Shown here piece by piece: positions 1-7,526 of a stretch of DNA of 64,000 nt (position 1 is its first letter; each line of letters starts with the position of its first letter). Source of the stretch: Stenotrophomonas sp. 364. Its GTDB lineage: Bacteria > Pseudomonadota > Gammaproteobacteria > Xanthomonadales > Xanthomonadaceae. The notes beneath the pieces are model-generated. The model saw only the letters and a list, made by a program, of their open reading frames with translations. It was not told the DNA's origin and ran no database searches. The DNA is taken from NCBI RefSeq assembly GCF_009832905.1, contig NZ_CP047135.1, forward strand, positions 3,512,001 to 3,576,000, read 5' to 3'. The translations under genes were made by a program, and so were the position numbers.

Positions 1-1267
1 CGTACAGCGCGGCCAGCAGCAGGGTGAGCCCGCCCCAGAAGGTGGAATAGAACGCCAGGTGGGTGTTGAGCGGGAACACGGTGACCGCCAGCGCCAGCAT
101 GGCCGGGCGGGCGCGTTCGCGGGCCGGCAGCGGTGCGAAGCGCCACGCGCGCCAGGCCTGGGCGGCAGCGGCCAGCCACAGCAGCAGGCCCAGTACGCCG
201 GTTTCAGCAAGGATTTCCAGCACGATCTGGTGCGCGTGCAGCGCCGGGCCGTCGCCCCATACTTCCTGCGCCTGCGGTGTGGGATTGCAGCCGGGATACG
301 CATCGCGGAAACCGCGCGCGCCCACGCCGTTGACCGGATGGCCGGCAATCATGCAGCCGGCCGCTGCCCAGATCTGCGCGCGTCCGGACAACGCCTGGTT
401 GACGCCTTCGCCATCGCCCTCCCACGCCATCGCCGTGCGCGCCACGCGCTCACGCACCTGGCTGGAACCAACCCCGATCGCGACCGCGGCCACCAGACCT
501 ATCGCCAGGCAGCCGATCAGCGCGCGCGGGCCGAGCAGGCGCCAGCCGGAGTACGCCACGACCAGCGCATAGGTGAGCCACGCAGCACGCGAACCCGCCA
601 GCACCAGCACCACGCCCACCGCGGCAGCGGCCACGCCCCACCCCCACAATCCGGCGCGTCGCGCGGCGGCAAACAGCAGGAACGGCGAGAGGCTGGCCAG
701 CACCTGGCCAAACTTCAGGTTGCACGGCCCCAGTACACCGCTGAGCCGATCCGCGGCGGCCACCTCGACGGCGTTGCACAGGCCATGCCCGCTCACCAGC
801 TGCTTGAGCTGGTCCAGCGACCAGAACAACGCACTGCTGCCGAAGGCAGCCTGGGCCAGCGCATCGGCAGTCCAGACCGCCGTGATCAGCGCGATGCCAC
901 CCAGCGTCAGGCGCCGCCGCTGCGGGGTGGCCACGGCAATCGCCACCAGCCACATGAAGGGCAGATAGCGAAGACCGGCCGCGGCCTTGCGCCAGGCCGT
1001 CGCCGGGTCAATCGCATCGAACGCGGAAAACGCCTGCGGCAGCCAATAACCCAGGAACAGGATGCTGGTCAGCGCCCATGCCGGGCTGCTCAGCAGGTGC
1101 TGTTTGCCCTGCATGCGCAGCTGCACCATGCGCACGGCGGCGTACAGCGCGCCAAGCACCAGCACGCTTTCGGCGATGCCGGGCAACGGCCACAGCGCCA
1201 CGAAGGCCAGTACCCACCACGGCGCCCAACGACCGGCGCGGGACGCCGGGGAGCCGGGCACAAGCAC
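1..1267 (-). CDS. O-antigen ligase family protein (3' end beyond window)
   Basis: An open frame runs from about 1267 to the window edge on the minus strand, with no stop. It encodes a polytopic membrane protein that opens with hydrophobic stretches (WVLAFVALWPLPG). It has the Wzy_C/O-antigen ligase signature: a loop with LGPCNLKFGQ, then HQIVLEILAETGVLGLLLW, and near the edge VFPLNTHLAFYSTFWG. Family members join O-antigen to lipid A-core or polymerise repeat units at the periplasmic face of the inner membrane. The GTG at 1267 lies 4 bp after the stop of the upstream glycosyltransferase, so the two are probably cotranscribed; a GTG at 1261 is an alternative start. Ligase (WaaL) and polymerase (Wzy) cannot be separated from this sequence alone. 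The C-terminus is missing only because of the window boundary. Confidence 0.85.
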   Translation of the reverse strand, partial: MLVPGSPASRAGRWAPWWVLAFVALWPLPGIAESVLVLGALYAAVRMVQLRMQGKQHLLSSPAWALTSILFLGYWLPQAFSAFDAIDPATAWRKAAAGLRYLPFMWLVAIAVATPQRRRLTLGGIALITAVWTADALAQAAFGSSALFWSLDQLKQLVSGHGLCNAVEVAAADRLSGVLGPCNLKFGQVLASLSPFLLFAAARRAGLWGWGVAAAAVGVVLVLAGSRAAWLTYALVVAYSGWRLLGPRALIGCLAIGLVAAVAIGVGSSQVRERVARTAMAWEGDGEGVNQALSGRAQIWAAAGCMIAGHPVNGVGARGFRDAYPGCNPTPQAQEVWGDGPALHAHQIVLEILAETGVLGLLLWLAAAAQAWRAWRFAPLPARERARPAMLALAVTVFPLNTHLAFYSTFWGGLTLLLAALY

Positions 1268-1271
1268 CGGC

Positions 1272-2384
1272 TCAGCCGGCAAGGGAGGTGTAGAGCTTGA
1301 GGGTGTCACGCTGCATCGCCTGCAAGGTGAAAGGAATCCGGGCAGACAGGCTGGGCGGTTGCTGCAGCAGCTGCAGCGCGCGCGACAGCAGCGCCGCCCC
1401 GTCGTGCAAGGCTACCGCACCGGAGGGTTGCAGCTGCGTCAGCAGTTCACCCACGCCGCCGTGATTCCAGCCCAGCACCGGGCGCCCTACCGACAGCGCT
1501 TCCACCACGGTGCGGCCGAATGCTTCGGCCTTGTCCGACACCTGCAGTACCAGGTCGCTGGCCGCGTAAGCCTGGGCGATGCGCGTGGTGGGCGCGGTCA
1601 TCAGTACCGCCTCGGCGATGCCCAGGGTGCGGGCCTGTGCTTCAAGTTCGGCCACGTAGGCCTCGCGGCCCGGCTCGCGGGTGCCCGGCATCCACAACGT
1701 GGCGGGCACACCGGCCGCGTGCAGGCCGGCCAGCAGCTGCAGCGCATGCCGGTGGCCCTTCAGCCGGGTGCCACGGCCTGGCAGCAGCAGCAGCGGCGCA
1801 TCGCCGGCCAGCACCGGGTGCTGCGCAGCCACCGCCAGGCGGGCGCGGCGATCGGTGCGCGCCACGCGCGGGAACTGGGCCACGTCCACGCCGCGCGGAA
1901 TCACCTGCAGGCGCTCGGCGGGCACGCTGGGGTAGTGCGTCTGCACGAAGCTGCGCACCGTGTTGGACACACAGATCACCCGCTCGCCACTGGTCATCAC
2001 CGCGCTGTAGCGCCCCGGCGAGTTCAGCCCGTGCACGGTGGTGACCCAGTGCGGGCGCTGGGCCTCGGGAAGGCTGCGCAGCGCGTACAGGCCCAGCCAG
2101 GCCGGCAGGCGCGAGCGCGCATGCACGATGTCGGCGCCCACGTCGGCGAACAAGGCGCGCAGGCTGCGCACGTGGCGCAGGGTCAGCAGCGACTTGCGGC
2201 CGATGTCCAGGGTGAGGTGTTCGGCGCCGCTGGCCAGCAGCGGCTCGACCAGCCGCCCACCGGCGGACACGACGATGGCCCGGTGGCCGGCGGCAACCAG
2301 GGCAGAGGCGATTTCAAGGGTGGAGCGTTCGACCCCGCCGGAGTGCAGCGCCGGCAGCAGCTGCACCACGGTCAGTCGGCGCAC
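1272..2384 (-). CDS. GT4-family glycosyltransferase
   Basis: 370 residues with a GT-B layout. The N-terminal Rossmann half starts VVQLLPALHSGGVERSTLEI, the glycine-rich loop typical of GT4 enzymes. The C-terminal half carries EAFGRTVVEALSVGRPVLG, which contains the E-x7-E nucleotide-sugar motif. It probably adds a sugar from a nucleotide donor during LPS core or O-antigen assembly on the cytoplasmic side of the inner membrane; the adjoining O-antigen ligase gene supports this. The frame starts at GTG (2384), 15 bp after the stop of the small zinc-finger gene, with no internal gap. The donor and acceptor sugars cannot be predicted. Confidence 0.88.
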   Translation of the reverse strand: MRRLTVVQLLPALHSGGVERSTLEIASALVAAGHRAIVVSAGGRLVEPLLASGAEHLTLDIGRKSLLTLRHVRSLRALFADVGADIVHARSRLPAWLGLYALRSLPEAQRPHWVTTVHGLNSPGRYSAVMTSGERVICVSNTVRSFVQTHYPSVPAERLQVIPRGVDVAQFPRVARTDRRARLAVAAQHPVLAGDAPLLLLPGRGTRLKGHRHALQLLAGLHAAGVPATLWMPGTREPGREAYVAELEAQARTLGIAEAVLMTAPTTRIAQAYAASDLVLQVSDKAEAFGRTVVEALSVGRPVLGWNHGGVGELLTQLQPSGAVALHDGAALLSRALQLLQQPPSLSARIPFTLQAMQRDTLKLYTSLAG

Positions 2385-2399
2385 GGGAGCAGCGCTGAC

Positions 2400-2597
2400 T
2401 TAGTCGGCCAGCACGAACACGGCACCGCAATACGGGCACTTGGCCTCGCCGTTGGGTTCGTCTTCGATCGGCAGGTACACGCGCGGGTGCGAATTCCACA
2501 GCGCCATTTCCGGGGTCGGGCAGCTCAGCGGCAGGTCGGCGCGGTGCACGGTGTAGCGCTTCTCGGCGTTGGCGGGCGCAGTGGCGGTATGGCTCAT
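2400..2597 (-). CDS. zinc-finger domain-containing protein (zf-CHCC type)
   Basis: A 65-residue protein starting MSHTATAPANAEKRYTVHRA. It has the zf-CHCC pattern of the bacterial relatives of complex I subunit NDUFS6: a Cys in LSCPTPEMALWNSHPRVYLPI, a His a few residues later, and the pair CPYC near the end. These four residues would bind one zinc. The frame extends upstream without a stop, but the ATG at 2597 matches the usual size of the family. It leads the minus-strand run with the glycosyltransferase 15 bp downstream. Its function is not known; family members often sit beside LPS or heptosyltransferase genes in gamma-proteobacteria. Confidence 0.85.
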   Translation of the reverse strand: MSHTATAPANAEKRYTVHRADLPLSCPTPEMALWNSHPRVYLPIEDEPNGEAKCPYCGAVFVLAD

Positions 2598-2983
2598 GGC
2601 GTGGACACACAAAGGAATTGCGAAGACGGTGATTCTAGCACCCGGGACTGTTGCATCGCCGTCCTCGCGCAGGCGGGCACCTACCGCCCGAGGCGCGCGC
2701 CAGCACACAGCACCGTTCTTTTTAAATCGATCCAAAGTGGCTGTCAACCGGAACGACAAGTAGCTGATTCTTCTGGTTTGGATCGAACTAAATGGCACTT
2801 GCCAGCATCGCCCCGGCTGTTGCAGCATCGGTCCGGTTCGATTCCTGCCCCGATCGCATGGCCCGTCCCCCGCCGGACCTGCATCGCCCCTGTGTCCGCC
2901 CCCGGCGGCCGGGGTGGTGCCTGTCTGCCGAGGTCGCCGATGCGGGCTCTGCCTGCCGCCTGCCCTTTCCGGGAGTTCCCTGC
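2598..2983. other. 386-bp divergent intergenic region
   Basis: Lies between the minus-strand zinc-finger gene and the plus-strand GH92 gene. It holds an inverted pair of 16-bp elements (annotated separately) and otherwise no convincing coding sequence. The frame of the GH92 gene stays open upstream to 2792, but the residues there do not resemble a secreted protein. Confidence 0.6.
2721..2792. promoter_or_regulatory. inverted operator-like pair upstream of GH92 gene
   Basis: The arm tttaaatcgatccaaa (2721-2736) recurs in reverse complement as tttggatcgaactaaa (2777-2792), with 14 of 16 positions identical and centres 56 bp apart. Each arm holds a near-palindromic TCGA core. Two copies on one face of the helix, in the divergent region in front of a sugar-degrading operon, suggest a binding site for a LacI- or ROK-type sugar repressor. 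That assignment is inference; no regulator gene is adjacent. Confidence 0.5.
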
Positions 2984-5900
2984 ATGACCCTGCCTGCCCC
3001 GCGCCCCGCCCGCCACGCCCTGCTGCCGCTTGCCCTCGCCGTGGCGTGCGCCTCGCTTGCCCTGCCCGCCCTGGGCCAGGGCCTGCAGACCTCCTTCGAG
3101 CGCGGCGAACCGGCGCCGCTGGCCGGCAAGCAGGCCCTGCAGGTGGAGGTGGGCGGCGGTCCGCGCGCGCCTTATGCGGCCAAGCCGGGGGTCGGTTACA
3201 GCGGCCTGCGCGCCCTGCATTACACCGGCAGCGGCGGCACCCAGCAGCGCCGCCTGTTCACTACCGACGTGGCCATCGAGGACGACACCACGCTGAGCTG
3301 GCTGGTGCTGCCGGAAATTGTCGGTGCTGACACCGTGGCGTCCACCTACGTGTCGCTGGACCTGCTGCTGGACGACGGCAGCCGGCTGTCGGCCAGCGAC
3401 GCCCGCGACCAGCATGGCAGTGCGCTGGGCGCGACCGCGCAGGGCGACTCGAAGACGCTGTACCCGCAGCAGTGGGCGCGCAAGGCCGTGCGCCTGGGCG
3501 AGGTGCCGGCCCTGCGTGGCCGCCGCGTGGTGGCGGTGGAACTGCAGGTGGCCAGCGCGGCCGGTGCGCCGGTGTCGGGCTGGATCGACGACGTGCAGCT
3601 GGGCCCGCAGCCGCGCACCGCGCCGCAGCGTCCCTCGGACTGGGTGCTGACCACGCGCGGCACGCAGGCCAACGGCACCTTCTCGCGCGGCAACAACTTT
3701 CCCGCCACGGCGGTGCCGCACGGCTTCAACTTCTGGACCCCGGTCACCGATGCCGGCGCGTTGAACTGGCTGTACCGCTGGAACGAACAGAACGACGCGC
3801 GCAACCGCCCGCAGCTGCAGGCACTGGCCCTGAGCCACCAGCCCAGTCCGTGGATGGGCGACCGCCAGACCTTCCAGGTGATGCCGTCCAGCGCCCGCGG
3901 CGTGCCCGAAGCCGACCGCGGCAAACGCGCGCTGTCGTTCTCGCGCGACAACGAACGTGCCCGCCCCTACCGTTACGACGTGCGGTTCGACAACGGCATC
4001 GCCGTGGCGATCGCACCCACCGACCATGCCGCGCTGTTCCACTTCACCTTCCCCGAGAAGGGCGACGCCAACCTGCTGTTCGACAACGTCGACGCACGCG
4101 GTGGGCTGACCCTGGATGCGGCCACTCAGACGCTGTCCGGCTACACCGACACCCGCAGCGGCCTGTCCAACGGCGCCACCCGCATGTATGTGGTGGCCAG
4201 CTTCGACGCACCCTGGCGGAGCAGCGGCCAGATCACCACCGGCCGCCCCACCGGCTACATCAAGTTCGATGCCGGCAACACGCGCACGGTCACCATGCGC
4301 ATCGCCACCTCCCTGATCTCCATCGAGCAGGCCCGTCACAACCTGGCCCTGGAGCTGGCCGCCGATGACACGCTCGACCGCGTGGCGGCACGCGCGCAGG
4401 ACGCGTGGGACGCGCGGCTGGCCCCGTTCGACATCGGCGATGCCAGCGACGACCAGAAGACCACGCTGTATTCCAGCCTGTACCGGCTGTACCTGTACCC
4501 GAACTCCGGCCACGAGAACGTGGGCAGCGCCGCCGCGCCCGAGTGGCGCTACGCCAGCCAGGCCAGCGCCGCCGAGGACAACACCGACGGCAGCGCCACG
4601 CGCAGCTTCGCCCCGGTGCGCGACGGCAAGGTGTACGTCAACAACGGCTTCTGGGACACCTTCCGCACCACCTGGCCGGCCTATGCGTTGTTCACCAAGG
4701 ACGACGCCGGTGCGCTGGTGCAGGGCTTCCTGGAGCAGTACCGCGCCGGCGGCTGGGTGGCGCGCTGGTCCTCGCCCGGCTATGCCGACCTGATGGTGGG
4801 CACCAGTTCGGACGTGGCGTTCGCCGATGCCTGGCTGAAGGGCATCGGCGGCTTCGACCCGGAAGAGGCCTATGCGGCCGCGCTGAAGAACGCCACCGTG
4901 GTGCCGCCGGACCGCCATGTCGGGCGCAAGGGCATGGACCGCTCCACGTTCCGGGGCTACGCCAGCGCCGACGTGCACGAGGGCATGTCGTGGACGATGG
5001 AAGGCGCGCTCAACGACTTCGGCATCGCCAACATGGCCGACGCGCTGGCCAAGCGCGCCGGCAGCGCCGCCGCACGCGAGCGCTATGCCACCGAAGCCGA
5101 CTATTTCAGCCATCGCGCCGGCACCTACGCCACGTTGTTCGACCCGGCCGCCGGGTTCTTCCAGGGCCGCACCGCCGACGGGAACTGGCGCCTGGCCGCC
5201 AAGGACTACGACCCGCGCGTGTGGGGCCACGACTACACCGAGAGCAATGGCTGGACCTTCGCCTTCACCGCCGCGCATGACGGCGAGGGCCTGGCCGGGC
5301 TGTATGGCGGACGCGCGCAGCTGGCCGCCAAGCTCGACGCCTTCTTCGCCACCCCGGAAACCGCCGATCCCGCCTTCGCCGGCTCCTACGGCGGCACCAT
5401 CCACGAGATGACCGAGGCGCGCGACGTGCGTATGGGCATGTACGCGCACAGCAATCAGCCGGCGCACCACATCCCGTGGATGTACCTGTACGCGGGCCAG
5501 CCGTGGAAGACCCAGCAGCACGTGCGCGAGATCCTGGCGCGGCTGTACGTGGGCAGCGAGATCGGCCAGGGCTACCCGGGCGATGAGGACAACGGCGAGA
5601 CCTCGGCGTGGTACGTGCTGGCATCGCTGGGCCTGTACCCGCTGCGCATGGGCGCGCCCGAATACGCGATCGGTTCGCCGGCGTTCCGCCATGCCCGGGT
5701 GGAACTGCAGGGCGGCGCGGTGCTGACGGTGAATGCCGCCAACAACTCGCGCGAGAACGTGTACGTGCAGTCGCTGAAGATCAACGGCAAGCCGTGGTCG
5801 AAGACCTGGGTGCCGCACGAGGTGATCGCCAAGGGCGCCACGCTGGACTTCGTGATGGGCCCGCAGCCCTCGACCTGGGGCAGCGGCCCGGACGATGCGC

Positions 5901-6334
5901 CACGCTCGCTCACCGCACGCGGCCAACGCCCTGCGCTGCTGCATGATCTGCTGGGCAGCGGCGCACGCGCGCAGTTGGCCGACGGCCGCGCAGTGCCGGC
6001 CCTGCTGGACGACGATGCCGGCACGACGGTGCCGGTGGGCGCAGGCACGGTGGTGTTCAGCGGGGTGAGCGATGGCGCGCCGTCGATGTACACGCTGACC
6101 AGTGGCAACGGCGCGATCCGCGGCGGTGCATGGACGCTGGAAGCCCGCCGCACGGGCGGCCGCTGGGTGACGCTGGACGAGCGCCGCGGCGAGGACTTTG
6201 CCTGGGCGCTGCAGACCCGGCCGTTCGCCATCCGGAAGCCCGGGCGTTACGCCGAGTACCGGCTGCGCATCGCCGGGCCGGGGCGGATGCAGTTGGCCGA
6301 GGTGGAGTTGCTGGCACCGACGGGGGAGCAGTGA
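2984..6334 (+). CDS. secreted GH92 family glycoside hydrolase
   Basis: 1116 residues. The ATG at 2984 gives a signal peptide (about 1-32, ending LPALGQG). Residues about 35-220 form a beta-sandwich-like region starting TSFERGEP, as in the multi-modular actinobacterial GH92 enzymes. The catalytic (alpha/alpha)6 region spans about 250-960 and has TFRTTWPAY, RWSSPGYADLMVGTSSD and GYPGDEDNGETSAWYVLASL; Asp867 and Asp869 fit the catalytic-base cluster. About 980-1116 look like a CBM32/discoidin-type module. GH92 enzymes are calcium-dependent exo-alpha-mannosidases that trim N-glycans or fungal mannan. The usual catalytic-acid motif NEP is NQP here (Gln825), which points to mannose-phosphodiester cleavage rather than ordinary alpha-mannosidase activity. 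The peptidase gene starts 2 bp after the stop, so the two are probably one operon. Confidence 0.9.
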   Translation: MTLPAPRPARHALLPLALAVACASLALPALGQGLQTSFERGEPAPLAGKQALQVEVGGGPRAPYAAKPGVGYSGLRALHYTGSGGTQQRRLFTTDVAIEDDTTLSWLVLPEIVGADTVASTYVSLDLLLDDGSRLSASDARDQHGSALGATAQGDSKTLYPQQWARKAVRLGEVPALRGRRVVAVELQVASAAGAPVSGWIDDVQLGPQPRTAPQRPSDWVLTTRGTQANGTFSRGNNFPATAVPHGFNFWTPVTDAGALNWLYRWNEQNDARNRPQLQALALSHQPSPWMGDRQTFQVMPSSARGVPEADRGKRALSFSRDNERARPYRYDVRFDNGIAVAIAPTDHAALFHFTFPEKGDANLLFDNVDARGGLTLDAATQTLSGYTDTRSGLSNGATRMYVVASFDAPWRSSGQITTGRPTGYIKFDAGNTRTVTMRIATSLISIEQARHNLALELAADDTLDRVAARAQDAWDARLAPFDIGDASDDQKTTLYSSLYRLYLYPNSGHENVGSAAAPEWRYASQASAAEDNTDGSATRSFAPVRDGKVYVNNGFWDTFRTTWPAYALFTKDDAGALVQGFLEQYRAGGWVARWSSPGYADLMVGTSSDVAFADAWLKGIGGFDPEEAYAAALKNATVVPPDRHVGRKGMDRSTFRGYASADVHEGMSWTMEGALNDFGIANMADALAKRAGSAAARERYATEADYFSHRAGTYATLFDPAAGFFQGRTADGNWRLAAKDYDPRVWGHDYTESNGWTFAFTAAHDGEGLAGLYGGRAQLAAKLDAFFATPETADPAFAGSYGGTIHEMTEARDVRMGMYAHSNQPAHHIPWMYLYAGQPWKTQQHVREILARLYVGSEIGQGYPGDEDNGETSAWYVLASLGLYPLRMGAPEYAIGSPAFRHARVELQGGAVLTVNAANNSRENVYVQSLKINGKPWSKTWVPHEVIAKGATLDFVMGPQPSTWGSGPDDAPRSLTARGQRPALLHDLLGSGARAQLADGRAVPALLDDDAGTTVPVGAGTVVFSGVSDGAPSMYTLTSGNGAIRGGAWTLEARRTGGRWVTLDERRGEDFAWALQTRPFAIRKPGRYAEYRLRIAGPGRMQLAEVELLAPTGEQ

Positions 6335-6336
6335 GC

Positions 6337-7068
6337 ATGGGCAGGACCGGTTTTTTGAAGCGGGCTGCGGCCTGGAGTGTGGGGAGCCGGCCAGCGGCCG
6401 GCGCTACCGTGCTGCTGGGGGCGTTGATGGTGTTCGATGCTGCCGCGTTCGAGGCCAGCCAGCACCGCGAGGGGGTGACGCTGAGCTACAGCGATCCGGC
6501 CGATGCGCTGGCGGCGCCGATGCGCACGCGCATCATCGACACGTTCTTTGCCGCGTATGTGCGCGAGCGCGCCGACTTCCATCCCGGTGCGCCCGCGCAG
6601 GTGCGGATCGTGATCGATCCGGGCTACGACGGCATCGCCTTCGTCGGCGAAGGCAAGGGCGCGGCCACCATCACGATCAATCCGGCCTGGCTGGCCAAGC
6701 ACCCCGACGACGTCGACCTGGTCACCCATGAGGCCATGCACATCGTGCAGGGCTACCCCGAGTATGCCAACGAACGCGTGCCGGGCTGGTTGGTGGAAGG
6801 CATTGCCGACTACGCGCGTGATCGTTACGGCCGGGAAAATGCGGCCGCGGGCTGGGCACTGCCGACGACGGTGAAGGACGGGCAGAACTTCGACACCGGC
6901 TACCGGGTGACCGGCGCGTTCCTGGCGTGGAGCGAGGGGCAGCATCCGGGGCTGGTCAAGGCGCTGGATGGCGCCTTGCGCGACGGGCGTTACACGCCGG
7001 CATTGTGGGAAGCGCGCACCGGCAAGGCATTGCCGGCGCTGTGGGCGGCGTACGTAAAGGCGCGTTGA
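6337..7068 (+). CDS. basic secretory protein family peptidase (BSP)
   Basis: 243 residues from ATG 6337. It carries a zinc-binding HExxH (HEAMHIVQGY), followed by VPGWLVEGIADYARDRYG, the signature of the plant and bacterial basic secretory protein/peptidase family. The likely role is a secreted metallopeptidase. The gene follows the GH92 stop by 2 bp, so glycan and protein breakdown appear coupled. The N-terminus is odd: a GTAG-type REP palindrome (6385-6407) lies inside the frame and codes for residues about 17-24, before the hydrophobic VLLGALMVFDAAA. A GTG at 6409, just after the REP, is an alternative start giving 219 residues; its signal peptide would lack a positive N-region. Start uncertain, family assignment firm. 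Confidence 0.82.
   Translation: MGRTGFLKRAAAWSVGSRPAAGATVLLGALMVFDAAAFEASQHREGVTLSYSDPADALAAPMRTRIIDTFFAAYVRERADFHPGAPAQVRIVIDPGYDGIAFVGEGKGAATITINPAWLAKHPDDVDLVTHEAMHIVQGYPEYANERVPGWLVEGIADYARDRYGRENAAAGWALPTTVKDGQNFDTGYRVTGAFLAWSEGQHPGLVKALDGALRDGRYTPALWEARTGKALPALWAAYVKAR
6385..6407 (-). repeat. GTAG-type REP (SMAG-like) inside or just before the peptidase start
   Basis: agccggccagcggccggcgctac: an 8-bp GC-rich stem with GTAG at its minus-strand 5' end. The same arm sequence with one changed base recurs at 45004-45026. Confidence 0.7.
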
Positions 7069-7091
7069 TGCCTGTGTCCCCACCGCCCCGG

Positions 7092-7190
7092 GTAGAGCCG
7101 ACCGTTGGTCGGCTGCACTCCGTCCAGTCGTCATGAACACCTGACACGGGGCACGCGTGCGTGCCCCAGCCGACCAACGGTCGGCTCTAC
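7092..7190. repeat. inverted REP dimer (SMAG-like)
   Basis: Two GTAG-tagged palindromes face each other: gtag plus agccgaccgttggtcggct (7092-7114), and its exact reverse complement ending in ctac (7168-7190), 53 bp apart. Each has a perfect 8-bp stem with a 3-nt loop. Paired copies in opposite orientation are typical of SMAG elements of S. maltophilia, which can fold into one long hairpin in RNA. Confidence 0.88.
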
Positions 7191-7474
7191 CGTGGTGACG
7201 GTCAGCGCGCGCCCACCAAGCCGGCATACAACGCGAACAACTGCTGGAAATAGCGTCGGGTCATTCGATGGCGCATGGGACGGCTCCGGACTCTCAGGGG
7301 GATCTGGTCGGGCCCAGGGCGGCGGGAGCCGGTAGCCCGCCGCCGCGGCCGGGCCGCGTGGGGGTATTGGGCCCTCGGCAGGTTGCAGGCGGGTGACCGG
7401 GGTGCGGCGTGCGTGTGGCAGAGCAGAACGCCTGCCAACCAACGGTCGGTAGCCACCGGTTTCGCGGCCCGAAA

Positions 7475-7504
7475 CCAAAACGCGCCCCGTAGGGCGCGTT
7501 TTGG
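7475..7504 (-). terminator. rho-independent terminator of maeB
   Basis: Perfect 13-bp stem ccaaaacgcgccc / gggcgcgttttgg with a 4-nt loop, 23 bp after the maeB stop. The A-rich and T-rich stem ends let it work in both directions. Confidence 0.85.
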
Positions 7505-7526
7505 CAACTGCAGGGAAAAGAACCCC

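Larger units (their letters stand above)
7069..7526. other. 458-bp intergenic region between convergent genes
   Basis: Lies between the BSP peptidase (+) and maeB (-). It contains a head-to-head REP pair (7092-7190) and the maeB terminator (7475-7504). The stretch 7200-7470 is GC-rich, carries a decayed REP-like palindrome near 7433-7453, and has no recognisable gene. Confidence 0.6.

Noticed and set aside
2744..5944. Long open frame antisense to the GH92 gene
   Set aside because: It mirrors the GC-rich codon structure of the GH92 gene. The translation is rich in Gly, Arg, Val and His without any domain. The sense strand has a signal peptide and GH92 motifs.
7433..7453. Further REP-like palindrome (ccaaccaacggtcggtag)
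   Set aside because: The stem is imperfect and the GTAG is not at the end in the expected orientation. It may be a decayed copy and is mentioned only within the intergenic entry.
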